A stretch of DNA of 64,000 nt, taken from assembly GCA_948144175.1 (NCBI GenBank), contig CANXME010002074.1, forward strand, positions 186,001 through 250,000. Direction: 5' to 3'. Position numbers and translations under genes: made by a program. Shown here piece after piece: positions 24,801-36,500 of this stretch (its first letter is position 1; every line of letters begins with the position of its first letter). Source of the DNA: Closterium sp. NIES-65 (Eukaryota; Streptophyta; Zygnematophyceae; Desmidiales; Closteriaceae). Below the pieces are notes generated by a model. It searched no databases and had not been told where the DNA came from. It saw nothing but the letters and a program-made list of their open reading frames with translations.

Positions 24801-25194
24801 ATGCCGCCGAGACATTCGCGGCGGGCTTAGCGGCAAGACGCGCGCCAAAGAGGGAGGAGGTCAGGGCCGGTGTTGACACCGACGCCACCTTGCCTGGAAC
24901 AACGGGCATTCGGATACTTATCGTGAATGTAATGTCTCCGTAAGATAGTGATAATAACATTGCGTTACGCTAGCAATGACGACAGCAAACATCCATCTCA
25001 TGTCTCATGGTTACCAAAAATGTCATTTACGTTCTTATTGCCACAGTGAGAGAACGCAATGTGACGAAAGTCACGCGGTGAAAACCTCATGGTGAGCGAA
25101 CAATGTCATCATCCTATTTACCAGAGGCAGGGCAGTGCAGCTTCGCAGCGCTGCCAGCCGAGACGGCATTCATGTTGATGTTAGCAGTTGCCAT
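21818..25194 (-). CDS. FBA: Class I fructose-bisphosphate aldolase, plastid type (10 exons)
   Basis: Cleaves fructose-1,6-bisphosphate to dihydroxyacetone phosphate and glyceraldehyde-3-phosphate, and runs in reverse in the Calvin-Benson cycle. Exons on the minus strand: 25194-25122, 24893-24653, 24439-24355, 24058-23865, 23662-23533, 23358-23231, 22917-22871, 22658-22507, 22367-22284 and 21967-21818. All junctions are GT-AG and in phase, giving 427 aa. The N-terminus ([14 protein letters not shown], then Ser/Ala-rich to about residue 65) fits a plastid transit peptide. Family landmarks in order: [67 protein letters not shown] with the Schiff-base Lys at about 293, [11 protein letters not shown] and SYGRALQAS. 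The end GPHPSPGGG...RLGGAGK is a short C-terminal extension. The start is the first ATG before the leader. A recent gene duplicate cannot be excluded, but it looks functional. Confidence 0.95.
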
Positions 25195-25968
25195 GGCTGA
25201 AGGCAGAAGTGACGTTTCACACTGATTCCTCGAGTGACAACTTGACAATGGAGAAGTCACGAGGAATCTGTGAAGGAACAAGCAAATCTGTCAGCCGATG
25301 GAATATTTGCTAGCTGATGATACCGTAGCAATGCAAATGCTGTGACCAGCTGTGGCTGTATCCTGTCCTCAGTTTCCAATTCACGCAGAGAGGTCATTTC
25401 CCAGCGCGCTGGCGCCACGCCATGCGTATCGGATGGCTGGGTGGTGGTGGTGACTTGGCTAAACAGCGGGGCCTTGTGGTGAAGCACAGGTGGCAAATGC
25501 TTTGTGGTTTCAAGGGCAGTGTGTGTGATCTGGCAAAGTGCGCACAGGTCAATTCGCCACGCGGGCTCTCGACCATCCCGGATAATGATACACTTGGCTA
25601 TTGATTTCTGAAACGAGACAGTACCACACAGTCTCACTAACATATAAACAAGCAATTAAGAAACCTGTCACACAAGTGACCTTACAAAAGACATGAAACT
25701 ACAATGCCACTAATAAAACAAGGGCAGAACAGGCTACCGTTCCACTAACAACGCACTGAACAATGGCCTGTTACGGAATTTAGAAGTCCAGTGAGTCAGG
25801 TAATGGGAAGGAATAAACATAAGGGTTGCCTTGATGGCAAGTCTCGTTGGGTAAACACACACCCAGCAAGCCTGACCGGGGCTTCACTGCTGCAGCTGGG
25901 AAATGTTGAAATAGTGCAGGAATGCTGAAACAATAGAGTCTGGCTCCATGAGGACCATCTCATTACTG
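25195..25968. promoter_or_regulatory. Intergenic region holding the aldolase promoter (minus strand)
   Basis: 774 bp between the aldolase start codon and the stop of the next minus-strand gene. It must hold the aldolase 5' UTR and promoter and the neighbour's 3' end. I see no TATA box in a confident position. The small reading frames here have no domain-like features. Confidence 0.5.
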
Positions 25969-27625
25969 TCACACGCCCATGAATTGTTGATCACGGTGGA
26001 ACTTGCAATACTTGGCTCCACGTGCCAGCGGCCGAGCAGCATCAGCACAGCGGCCATGCAGCTTGTTCACTGACTCCTCTGTCAGCTTGCATCGGGCTCC
26101 GCTCTGTGTGCGTCCATGGCACCGCCGAGGGGCTGTGGGGTCGTCCTCAAAGGTGGTGGCGGTCCGAGCAACATTAACACCTGGCTGCTTCTTACCGCTG
26201 ACGCTGGGAGGAGGGGCGCGACCACCACTCCCTCCAACTTCAGCAGCCGGCTCACCAGTGAGAAGGGCTTTGAGGCCTCCATCCTTGCCCTGGAGTACGC
26301 AAAACAAGGACAGATTTCGACAAAGACGAAGGTCGAGGTAAACCATGAGCACCTCGCTGAATCAACACACGAAGCAGGGATGGAAAAAGAGGAAAAGAGA
26401 GCATGTAACACCTACGCACCTGCATCTCGCGGAAGGCGTGGACGATGCTGAGAAGGTCCATGACAATCTGGATGTTGTTCTGCATGACTGGGTCGAACTC
26501 CTCCATAATCCCCGAGCTTTCAACCACGTTGCTCAGGATGATGGTGTCCTCCAGTGACAGCGCATTCAGGTCAAGACGCAGGAACAGCGTCACCGCACGC
26601 GTGCACTTCAGAGCCAGGCGGTCGCGCGGCTGGTTGTGCACCCCTCCCGCCTCCGCATAGCGCTGTGCCTCGGATACTAGCCACGGGCCAAGGCTCTGCA
26701 GTAGACGAAGTGTCCAAGGAAAAGAAACTGAGCGACATGACGTGATGGTGCAGCCGGCTACCAACCGAACCGCAGTGACGACGAGACTGGATGTTGAACG
26801 AGGAACAGATCGACGAAGCAAGCAGGTAAGAACGGACAAGACGGACCTGCAGGACAAGAACTATGCTCTTGGCGTCAACGAAATCCTCGAAGAGCCGCTG
26901 GCTGCTGACGAGAGATGCGACGTCATCCCTCTCGCAGAAGAGCCGGAAGTTGTCCTTCAGCTCTTCTGGCGTGACGGGCACGCCTTGCCGTGCGTCCTCA
27001 GCATCAAGGAACCCCACGTCCTTGCGCATGTTGTCCATCACCCCGGCCAGCAGGCAGCTGAAAACGACGTAGTATAATGGTACGGTCAAAAGAACCAAAT
27101 GTTTAGGAGATTCAAAATCAAAAGGGTAGTGGAGAACTCACTGCAAAAGTGGAAAGTGGATGTGTAGGGAATTGGACAGGGATGTAAAAACGGTTTCAAA
27201 CAGCATGTAACCATCACGGCTGCTATCAGCTGCTTATTGTTATAAAAAAAACGAGCCGGAACGGACCAGATAGACGCGATGAATCAAACGAAGCTGAGCG
27301 AATCTTTGGATGAGAAAAGGCTGACGGGAGCGACGATAAACTGTGAACTAGAGGGCGCATAGCAGGACCCAGCGACGAGCGATTTAGAGCACTAGATACA
27401 TGAGTAGAGTGAACTATCCCAGTTCCAATACAACAACCGCACGAACTCTAAACGTCAAGCTGCACAGCCGCCTAACCTTGGTTCGCATGCCGTGGCGCCA
27501 TTGCAGTACTGGCAGACGATGTTATTGTGCTCATCCACCCAAAGCGGGATTGAGCCATAGGCCTTGTAGACTGTCTTCTGGTTCTCCGACAGGCGGGGAA
27601 CCGGATCTCCTAACCTGTGCGGCAT
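25969..27625 (-). CDS. Unrecognised 318-aa protein, 4 exons, with Cys/His-rich ends
   Basis: Exons 27625-27477, 27057-26847, 26695-26420 and 26289-25969 have GT-AG junctions in consistent phase (957 nt including the stop). The chosen ATG begins MPHRLGDPVPRLSENQ; an upstream exon cannot be excluded. The N-terminus has a CQYCNGATAC cluster, the middle (residues about 50-210) is a helical, acidic domain without a motif I know, then comes a Gly/Pro/Ser-rich linker. The C-terminus has RCHGRTQSGARC followed by GAKYCKFH, a pattern resembling small plant zinc-binding repeats (C-x-n-G-x-x-C ... YC-x-x-H) such as those in EFFECTOR OF TRANSCRIPTION-like proteins. That similarity is only suggestive. No signal peptide or membrane segment is seen. 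It is likely a real gene because splice sites, phase and codon composition agree, but the function is unknown. Confidence 0.7.
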
Positions 27626-28485
27626 GGCTGCGGGATATCTGCTCTGACGATGCTAAAGATGGCTCACAGACTAGAACAGTTTTGGGGCCGACACGGTAAT
27701 TCTGGATGTGTCCTTTAAGGACAAAAACGCTCCAATAAACGAGTTAACCGAAGGCAGTCTGATCTCTCTAGCTTTGGATTGATGCAGAGTGTTAGGATCA
27801 GCTCCTCGTGCAAATCAAGGTGATGGGACAGGAAGGGAAGCACAAGGTAGTCAAATGGCACTGGCACACTTGCTTCCTAGGGTTCGGGGGAAGGTCCTGA
27901 AGACGCGGAAGCGGAGGCTGAAAGAGAAGCGCTGGGGGGTGGTGGGGGGGAGAGAGGTCCAGGGAAAGCTTGGGGGCAGGTGCCAAGAGGAGGCTCGGTT
28001 TCAGCTTGGAATGAGGTTTAGGATTCACGAAGTCGTTTGGTCCGGGAAGGCGAATGCAATGCAACAGTACCCTCGACCGGTGTGTGTGTCTGTGGCTCAG
28101 TGAGTCAGTGCTGCAGGTCGTTCAGTCATATGTTGCCTCCACTGCACCATTGCTGTGCTGTAACCAGGCCTTGAGATGAGAGGTCAGCCACACGGATCTC
28201 TTGGAGCAAGGAGCGCGGGGATTGTTCCGTTAGAACTTGGGCTGTCTCGTCTCGATCGACTCTAGCGGGTGTCCAAGCTATGGCCGGTTCATCTGTACCC
28301 GCGCTTTCAGCGCCAGCTGTGGATGAGGCAAACCGTGTCCAAAAGTTTACAGATACTGTGCGTGAATCTCAAGACAATGACAGGTGGCGCCTCTTCAGCC
28401 ATGCGACGCACAGCCTATGACGTGGATATTCGTATCTCTGAGCATGAACAATCTGACGCTTGGTTTGGTCCCCTCCCAAACCAGC
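27626..28485. promoter_or_regulatory. Upstream region of the 318-aa gene with a possible divergent first exon
   Basis: No repeat is recognised. At 28280 an ATG in good context (AAGCTATGGCC) starts MAGSSVPALSAPAVDEANRV and runs about 35 codons to a donor-like CAG/GTGGCG at 28383. This could be the first exon of a divergently transcribed gene whose later exons were displaced by the elements at 28486-30865, but phase with downstream exon-like DNA could not be matched. Otherwise nothing is seen. Confidence 0.3.
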
Positions 28486-29050
28486 CTTAGGACGTGTGCA
28501 GATTGGGCGATCGTTCGCCTTAGATCGTCCAGTCAGGTCGGGTCGAGTCAGATTGCATGGGATTGCCCCGATCTGAGGCAATCTGTGGATTGCGTCCCGA
28601 GCCGCGCGATCAGACGATGAATTTCGGGAAAGTATATGAAAATCAGCCGCGAGGGCTCTGTGCAATTCACTCGTTCCTTACCTGCTGAGTTGGCGACACC
28701 AGGCGAAATCTCGAATCTCGTAATTACAGCGTAGCCCCTTTTAGGGGCCAGGCGTTTCTGGAAAGTCTGATATCGCGACATCCAATGGTGCTGCTAAAAT
28801 ATTTCGGCAGGGAAAGTTACCGTTCAAAAATTTCGCCAAACCCCGCGATCTGAGGCAATCTGTCGATCGCAAGAGATGCGTCCGATCGGGGCGATCGATC
28901 GCAATCGATCGGATTTCTGATCGCAATCGTCAGATTGCCCCCGATTGCATGCGATTGCTCTAAACACCTTTGCGGCTTCTTGGAAATGGTGGATTGCCCC
29001 AATCTGATGAAATCGCACTCAGATCGGGCCGATCTGCACCCAGTCCTTAG
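28486..29050. mobile_element. MITE-like element with imperfect terminal inverted repeats
   Basis: The left end CTTAGGACGTGTGCAGATTG and the right end (reverse complement CTAAGGACTGGGTGCAGATC) form imperfect inverted repeats of about 27 bp. The interior is rich in GATC and GATTGC words. CGATCTGAGGCAATCTGT occurs at about 28569 and 28849 and related words are inverted, so much of the 565 bp can fold back. There is no coding region. A target duplication could not be settled. It could also be a foldback-type satellite fragment. Confidence 0.45.
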
Positions 29051-29189
29051 CCAAGTCAACACTCATCATCCCACCACCACCCCACGGACTTTCTTTCACT
29101 TCACATCCTTAGAACGAATTTTGAACTACCCATGTGCTGTATATTACCACCCAACTCGCTTTTGTAAATGTTTTATGTTTTGTACTCAG

Positions 29190-29531
29190 TTTCAGTTGGC
29201 TGATGGTGCTTCTGTACTCTCACTATCACACAGTTTACCCCCAGACCCTCAAGAGGCAAGCACTGTAGTGCCGAGGTGGGGGCCACTGATCGTTGAACCT
29301 GGACAAAGCACTGTAGGAAAAAACGGTACAGCTTACAAGCTTTTCTACAGTAATGATCCCTGACTTAATTGGTCAGTACCTACCACTATACAAGGATATG
29401 TGCATTGCATAAAACCTAAACGTAAAGCCTATCTTCAAAACAAGCTTGATCCCCACCAATTATGGCGTAACTATCCATGCATCCCATTCCGTAATGCGCA
29501 TATTATGCACCCTTTGATTGTTAAAGTCAAG
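29190..29531 (+). pseudogene. AT-rich coding remnant of unknown origin
   Basis: After an acceptor-like TTATGTTTTGTACTCAG, one frame reads LADGASVLSLSHSLPPDPQ and on to YKLFYSNDP. It meets one in-frame TGA near 29361 and continues as LNWSVPTTIQGYVHCIKPKR to PLIVKVK and TAA at about 29531. The second half looks protein-like and its base composition is clearly more AT-rich than the neighbouring retroelements. I do not recognise the family. It could be the end of a host gene broken by one stop, or an exon with a read-through. The TRIM-like element at 29550 inserted about 20 bp after it. Confidence 0.35.
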
Positions 29532-29549
29532 TAATGAGGCCTAGAGTGA

Positions 29550-30865
29550 TGTTGGAAATATATTTGTGTGTTATTTATCTTGCAGTGCACTGTTCAAAGT
29601 GCAGAAGCGAAGCCCTCAATATCGGGGGTGATGACTCAAGTATCGAACTGCAGGGGCGCAACCGCGTACAGTGGTTGCGACCCGCGTGGCAGCCGAAGGG
29701 TCGAATTGAGCAAGAGGCAGCGTCTACAGTACGCGAAACCACCCTGGAGGCGCGGCAGAATACCGCGCCCTTGCCGAAGCTGAAAGGTCTCGCCAGTAAC
29801 TGGGCAACTGAAACGTTACAGCGCAACTGTAATACAGTTGCGCCTTGGTAACTGCCTCCCTGCTATGTTTCCTATATAACTCAATGTACTGCCATGCTAT
29901 CATTACACAATTCTCAAGCTTGTGTCCGGCCTACCCTCGGCCGCCGCTTTGGCACCAAGTTACAAGCCAGGAGAGCTACCTCTGAGTGACCATAGCCCCG
30001 CCGCTGGGACGTCGTTATTTCCTAGAGTATTTCCGCTACTCTAGCGACCTCCTAATTTCAACATGGTATCAGAGCAAGCGTTCAAACACTTGGACCTGTG
30101 GGAGCAGCTTCATTCAGTTTGGCTCACCACCTTTATCATCACCAGGAGCATCTCCTGGAGCAGGTCAGAACCTGCCACTACCCACGGAGAATTTCGTGGA
30201 GGAAATCTTCAACGCGCCGTCGCATAATTTTGGGCGACTTGGCAAGACGCATTTCAAGGCGTACCGGTGAAGTCCCTGACGAGGACTTCAGAATTTCAAC
30301 ATGGAGAATTTCATCTCTCTTGGATTCTACACTTCTAACAGTGGAGGGGAGTGTTGGAAATATATTTGTGTGTTATTTATCTTGCAGTGCACTGTTCAAA
30401 GTGCAGAAGCGAAGCCCTCAATATCGGGGGTGATGACTCAAGTATCGAACTGCAGGGGCGCAACCGCGTACAGTGGTTGCGACCCGCGTGGCAGCCGAAG
30501 GGTCGAATTGAGCAAGAGGCAGCGTCTACAGTACGCGAAACCACCCTGGAGGCGCGGCAGAATACCGCGCCCTTGCCGAAGCTGAAAGGTCTCGCCAGTA
30601 ACTGGGCAACTGAAACGTTACAGCGCAACTGTAATACAGTTGCGCCTTGGTAACTGCCTCCCTGCTATGTTTCCTATATAACTCAATGTACTGCCATGCT
30701 ATCATTACACAATTCTCAAGCTTGTGTCCGGCCTACCCTCGGCCGCCGCTTTGGCACCAAGTTACAAGCCAGGAGAGCTACCTCTGAGTGACCATAGCCC
30801 CGCCGCTGGGACGTCGTTATTTCCTAGAGTATTTCCGCTACTCTAGCGACCTCCTAATTTCAACA
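29550..30865 (+). mobile_element. TRIM-like element with two identical 514-bp LTRs
   Basis: LTRs at 29550-30063 and 30352-30865 begin TGTTGGAAATATA, end ATTTCAACA, and appear identical over 514 bp. The 288-bp internal region starts with the primer site TGGTATCAGAGC (30064-30075) and ends in GTGGAGGGGAG before the 3' LTR. The target duplication AGTGA lies at 29545-29549 and 30866-30870. The LTR holds TATATAACTC-like and Cys/Arg-rich-looking frames, but no gag or pol. The LTRs are long for a TRIM, so it is a small non-autonomous LTR element. Zero LTR differences mean a very recent insertion. Confidence 0.92.
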
Positions 30866-30870
30866 AGTGA

Positions 30871-31625
30871 GACAATTAGTTAAGCATGGCGTTGTTTTGT
30901 GAATGTAATAGTTTTTGTGCCCTATGTATTTAAAGTAAGTTGGTAAAGGCATGCCTTGGACCCAAAAAATGACTAGCGAGCATGAATGGAATAGTTTGAG
31001 TTGATTTATGCTACTAAAGAGCATTTGGTGAGAAGTACACAGAGTTCATTCATGCTACTAAGGAGTTATGATTCTACTCTTCTTCTTGGTTGTAAACAAT
31101 AATTTAGCGAGTACACTAGAGCCCAAAGCGGCTATTTTGCCTATAACGTTACAGTCGTCGGATGCTTTGTTACTGAATAATCCGACGGATATGAGCAATC
31201 TCTTCACACACCAAGGAAAGGATGCGACATGGCATAATATCTTCCGAGGAGCCTTGGTGTTTGAGGTACGTGCTGTTGCGGACTCTGCTGACGTGGCTGG
31301 CGCAGATAGCCAAAAGGAGCGCGAAAAGTCAGCATTTCCCACCGTGGACAGCTGTGTGCTACAAAGTGATATGTGTTGCCACATAGGCAGTACCCTGCCC
31401 GCAGGATAGCGATCGGCGCTCCCAGGACCTGCCACATAAGCGTACCTTTCATTTCACATGGGTGGACATGCTTAGTTGGCGCGGTTGACTGGATAACTTT
31501 CATCTCCAACCAATCCACCACCCATCAAGCAAGCAGTTATAACACCCAGAGATCTCCTTTTACAATCAATTAGTGCAAGCTTTTTCACTAAGTTCCTCTG
31601 CTCCTTTTCACTTCAGAAAAGGAAA
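30871..31625 (+). promoter_or_regulatory. RBCS upstream region
   Basis: 755 bp between the TRIM-like element and the RBCS start. Candidate sites near the gene: GATAA (31492-31496, the core of the I-box known from rbcS promoters), CCAAT (31510-31514) and a TATA-like TTATAA (31537-31542), about 85 bp before the ATG. Assignments rest on word matches only. Reading frames in this stretch are not supported as genes. Confidence 0.45.
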
Positions 31626-32262
31626 ATGGCTTCCATCACCTCCTCTGCCGTTGTTGCCCCCGTTGCCTTCAAGGCAGCTGTGCAGTCCTCCACTGCCTCC
31701 TCCAAGTCCGTGTCTTTCTCCGGTGTTGCCTCCAATGGCTTCGCCGCCAAGACCGTGTCCAACGGCAGCCGTGTCTCTTGCATGAAGGTCAGTGGTTTAG
31801 TGGTGTACTTGCGTGACTAGTTTTACCTTGGACAATGTACACCTCCCTTCCCTATATCTCGAGATTCCCTTGAAACAAGTGCTCACATCTGTTCGTTGAG
31901 GTGTGCAGGTGTGGAACCCCATCGGTAACCCCAGGTTCGAGACCCTGTCCTACCTCCCCGCTCTCACCGACGACATGATCGTCAAGGAGATCCGGTACAT
32001 GCTCAAGAATGGCTGGGTCCCCGCTATTGAGTTCGACGCCAGCGGTGTTGTGTACAGGGAGAACAACAGCGGCCCCGGTTACTATGATGGCCGCTACTGG
32101 ACGATGTGGAAGCTGCCCCTCTTCGGCTGCACTGATGCCTCCCAGGTGCTCAGGGAGATCAACGAGTGCAAGTCTTCCTACCCCGGTTGCTTCATCCGCG
32201 TTCTGGGCTTCGACAATGTGAAGCAGGTCCAGTGCATGTCTTTCATTGTCCACAAGCCCTAA
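31626..32262 (+). CDS. RBCS: Ribulose bisphosphate carboxylase small subunit precursor
   Basis: Small subunit of form I Rubisco, assembled with the plastid-encoded large subunit in the chloroplast stroma for CO2 fixation. Exon 1 is 31626-31787 and exon 2 is 31909-32262, with a GT-AG intron, giving 171 aa. Residues 1 to about 52 are a Ser/Ala/Val-rich transit peptide ([18 protein letters not shown]) ending RVSC before the mature start MKVWNP. The mature protein (about 119 aa) shows [27 protein letters not shown], the [20 protein letters not shown] hallmark, [20 protein letters not shown] and CMSFIVHKP. The intron falls after codon 2 of the mature protein, the conserved first-intron site of plant rbcS; the second intron known in many dicots is absent. 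An AATATAAA poly(A)-signal-like word follows at 32298. It appears intact. Confidence 0.98.
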
Positions 32263-33557
32263 ATCAGAGTTGGAATTACTTGTCGACGTAGCTCTCTAAT
32301 ATAAAACACATTTTTGCACTTGTTCTTGGATCAGTATAATGGTATCTTGATCAGCTAGCGACGCAGGCACTACCTTGGGATTTCTGCTATTTGTTCACAG
32401 CAATCCAAACGCCACATCTAACTACGTGATCGGCTAATGTTTGACATTCCTGAGCTTGTACCCATTACGATATGGGTGATCTGATCGGAATATGCTAGCA
32501 AGACTTTGGGCCTTTGAATCCAAACAGAGAAGAATAGGATAGAAGGAAAACAGTGCACCGCTCAGCACTGAGACATGCCATGCCAATCACACAGCATGGG
32601 GGAAGGCGTGAAGATGAGTGAGACCTGACAATGGATGCAGTCCAGTCCAGGCACCTTTGAGAAGCCACCATAATGTTGCCTTCTTTGCTCATCCCTGTAC
32701 CGCTATCCCTTCTCCGGCTCTTCCCTGTGATGCTACCTTCCTGTCTCACACTGAGAACCTACCTATACCCTTCTGAAACATTTACGGTACAGTGATATGA
32801 CCAGGGCCTCAAATTCATTTCAGGGTGGTCTGGTTTGTCAAACTTGCGATTAGCCATCTGGAAGATTGTTCAGAACTGCTTCCACTCCGACATGGAAAAG
32901 AGAAGGGCCTTAGATATCAGGGAAAAAACCGATTTTGGCAGCCGATTTTCAAGCTACCCTGAAAAGTTAGAGCTGGGATTTTTGTAGGACTGATCTTTCA
33001 GCGTTTTTTTATCGGCCACACTGATATTTCAGGTTTTTTGTTTTTTTTTTGGTACACTGATGCCACTACGTTGTAACGATACCGACACTGAAAGCGAATC
33101 TCACCTGTGCCATATCACCTCGACCGCAATTGCAGGGAATCTCAGATTCCCTGTATGTTGGCACCCCGTGGCGGGACCACCCATAGAAATGTTGCCTTAG
33201 GTTCACGTTGAGAGGTGTTTTTTTGGCGGGGCGCCTCACACCATTGGGCCGTTTCGCTGCAGCATCCAGTGTTGGCAAATCCGAACGTGGCAGACATGTG
33301 GTGCTGGCGGGCTGCCAAGGTTGCCCCGTACCCATCACATGCGATGCGTTAGGTTTGGGCTGTGCTGGCAAGCACCGTGCCATCCTCCACGCCGCCCAAC
33401 CCATCCACTGTTTCTGCCATCCAGGGGCCCCTTCCTCTCCAAGCTTTGCATCTGAAACTGGGTTTCCCTCGTTCACCCTAGTGTACCAAGAGGCAGCCAG
33501 CCGAGGCCTGTGTTTTGCGTTGGCTATCCCTTGCCTCTGCAGTTGTCACTAGGTTAG
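32263..33557. other. RBCS 3' flank; no gene seen
   Basis: Holds the RBCS 3' UTR (AATATAAA at 32298-32305) and then about 1.2 kb without a supported gene. There is a T-rich tract near 33025-33050. Frames on either strand at 33066-33552 overlap each other and show no domain. It ends at the target duplication of the copia element. Confidence 0.5.
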
Positions 33558-36500
33558 TGTCAGAATGAGGAATGGATGTTGCATTGATGTTGGTTGGGGT
33601 ACATATGACAAACCCTAACTTCTGTACCCCCTAAGACAAACCTCACTACAGGCTACAACATTTGACACACCCCCATAGCCTAAGTGAGGGGTGTCTAACA
33701 AAAACAAAAAACAAAAGTACGGTCACAAGACCAGTCCAAAAGAAACAAAGCTCAGGGTGGATCACAACGTCACCACACACTCTGAGCACAAGCAACAGTG
33801 GCCACAATGCCAGTCCAAGAGATCACAAGTATATATAGTAAGTGTACAGACGAAGCAGGCAATAAACTCAAGTCTACGCATGACTAGAACCTGTGTCAAC
33901 AAGGCCTAACTGCACACAACACCTCTGGTGGTCACAAGGCGGAAGCGCCTTGGTGAAGATGTCTGCAGTGTTGGCCTCGGACTCCACAAACTCGAAGCGA
34001 GCCTGTCCACGCCTCTGCAACTCTCGCAGAAGAAAGTACCTGACGTGAATGTGCTTCACCCTGCTCTCCAGTCGCGGCTCACGACAGAGGAGGATCGACG
34101 CCTTGTTGTCAGTAAACAAGGTCGGTGCAGAGCTCGGCCGCTCACCAAGGTCGGCGAGCAAGAAGGTCAACCACCGTAACTCCTCTGCCGCCATGGCACC
34201 AGCGTAAATCTCAGCCTCAGCTGTAGAGGTCGAGACAGAAGAGGAGCGCGTGGAACGCCAGGAAACAGCTCCAGAACCCAGACTGAAACAGTACCCCTGA
34301 GTAGACCTGTGAGTCTCAGCGTCGTCAGCGTAAGAGGAGTCACAGTGACCAGTGAGTACGACAGACTGCTGCCCTCCAAGAACTAGCCCCACGCCTGATG
34401 TAGTCGCTAGGTACTTCGCCACCCTCACAGCTGCCGTCCAGTGAACAGGACGGTGTCTCCCTGGCGCAACAAAGCGCGCAAGGATGCTGAGAGGGAAGGT
34501 GAGGTCCGGGCGAGTACAAGTCATCAGGTACATGAGGCAACCCACAAGCTCTGCGTACGGACCACTAGGCTCAAACGGCTCGTCAGGAAAGGGACCAGTG
34601 AGTCTGTGGTCAACAGCGAGAGGTGTGCGCTGTACGGTGGAGTGCTGAAGCCCGAACCGCTGAAGGACCTGCTGCACCATGTGTGACTGTGAGAGTGTAA
34701 TGGTGCGAGCGGCTCTGTCCCTGGTGATCTGCAGGCCAAGGTAGTGGCGCAGCTCACCAAGATCAGTGCACGTGTGTCTCTTCTGCAGTTCAGACTTCAC
34801 GTCTGCCAAAGCAACCCTGTCCGGAGTGGCGAAAACGAGGTCGTCGACGTAAACCAGAACAAAGAACGGTGTGGAGCCACGACGAACAAACAGCGACGGG
34901 TCGGCAGAAGACGGCTGGAACCCAAGGTCAGAGAGGGTAGAGCGCAGAGTGTCGTGCCACTCACGAGGGGCCTGGCGAAGACCGTAAACAGGTCGCCTCA
35001 GCCTCCACTGGGTCCAAGGAGGGAAGGTGCCAGTGAAGGCCGAGGGACGACGCAACCAGACCTCCTCGTGTAGGCTGCCCTGAAGGAAAGCAGTGGAGAA
35101 GTCGAGAGAGTGTAACTCGTAGTCTCTCTGTGCTGCTACGTGTAGTAACACCCGAAGAGTGGTCATCTTCGGGGTAGGTGCGAAGGTCTGAAAGAAGTCA
35201 ACTCCCTCGCGCTGACTCAAACCTCTAGCCACGTAGCGCGCCTTGAAGACCGGGGGAGATCCCGGTGGCCGCTTCACCCTGTAGATCCACATGCCGTCGA
35301 CTACGTTCGCCCCAGGGGGGGGAACCTCATCGACGTAGGTGCCTGTGGATCTGTAGGAGGCCATCTCTGCGTCCATGGCAGCTCTCCCCTGAGAGGCCCA
35401 AGGCCCTGACACTGCCTCAGCGTAAGTGCGAGGAGTCGGAATGTCAAGGGCGTCGGGGTCACCCTCAGGGGCGAGGAGCATGGCACAGAGATGAGGGGAA
35501 GCGGCCGCCAGGAACTCTAGCTCAAACTGCCTGTCCTCTAGGGCGTCACAGCCAAGGGCAGACACACCCCCGACGGCCAGAGGACTGGTAGGAGGAGCAG
35601 CCACAAGCGTGGTGGCGTAGTCAAGGCGGCGGGTAGAGGCAAAGTCAGTAACTGCGGCAGTAAGAGCGGACACAGAGGACACAGAGGCACGAGGGTGAGT
35701 AACAAGAGAGGCGAGAACACGAGAGAGAACAGGACGGTACGTGCGGTAGTAGTCAGTGACAGAAGTAGGGAGCGACACAGTGAGGGCCGACTCAGGAGGA
35801 GACGGAAGCACAGACTGAGACGGACGAGGTGGACTAGAAAGAAGGAAGGCAGTACGAAGGTCAGTGAAGGGAACAGGAGACGAGGGACGAGCACGAGGGG
35901 AGCGACGAGTAGCCCAAGAACGAGACGGAGGAGGAGAGGACAAAGGCGGAGAACTGGGGAAAACAGCGGGGGAGGAGTCAGGAGGAGGAAACGTGGGACC
36001 GTAGACAGGAGGAGAGGCGGAGGAGGGAGGAGAAGGGGAGGGGAGACCAAGGGTCCGAAGACCCGAGACAGGAGGAGGAAGTGGCTGCTGCTGCTGCTGC
36101 TGCGACTACTGCTGCTGCGGACGCGGCTGCTGCTGGGACTGCTGCTCCTACGGGTCCAGCTGCTGCTGCTGCTGCTGCTGCTGCTCCTGCGGCTCCAGCT
36201 GCTGCTGCTGCTCCTCCAACCGCTGTAACTCCCTCTCCTCTCTCTCCAACGCCAGCTGCTCGTCACGGGCACGGCGAACACGAGCCTGGTGCCTAGTCGG
36301 GTAGGGGTGGGGGGGTGGAGTAGTGTCCGAAGCAGCGGCAGCTCCAGAGTCCACCTCAGAAGAACTAGGCGCACCACCCCCAGAGGCAGCACTAACACCA
36401 GCTCCAGAACCCGGCTCACCTGAAACCGAAGGAGGCGCACCCTCACCCCCAGACGCAGCACCCCCAGTGTCCGCGCGGCCAGCACCAGCTCCCGGACGAC

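Noticed and set aside
23743-24960. A 405-residue minus-strand open frame across the aldolase region
   Set aside because: It reads through aldolase introns; the exon set with GT-AG junctions explains the conserved protein, and the intronic parts are Pro/Ser-rich noise.
31068-31521. Reading frames upstream of RBCS on both strands
   Set aside because: They overlap each other, lack splice or domain support, and sit in the expected promoter region.
33066-33552. Overlapping plus and minus frames of 114 and 136 residues downstream of RBCS
   Set aside because: Mutually antisense, no recognisable domain, no splice context.
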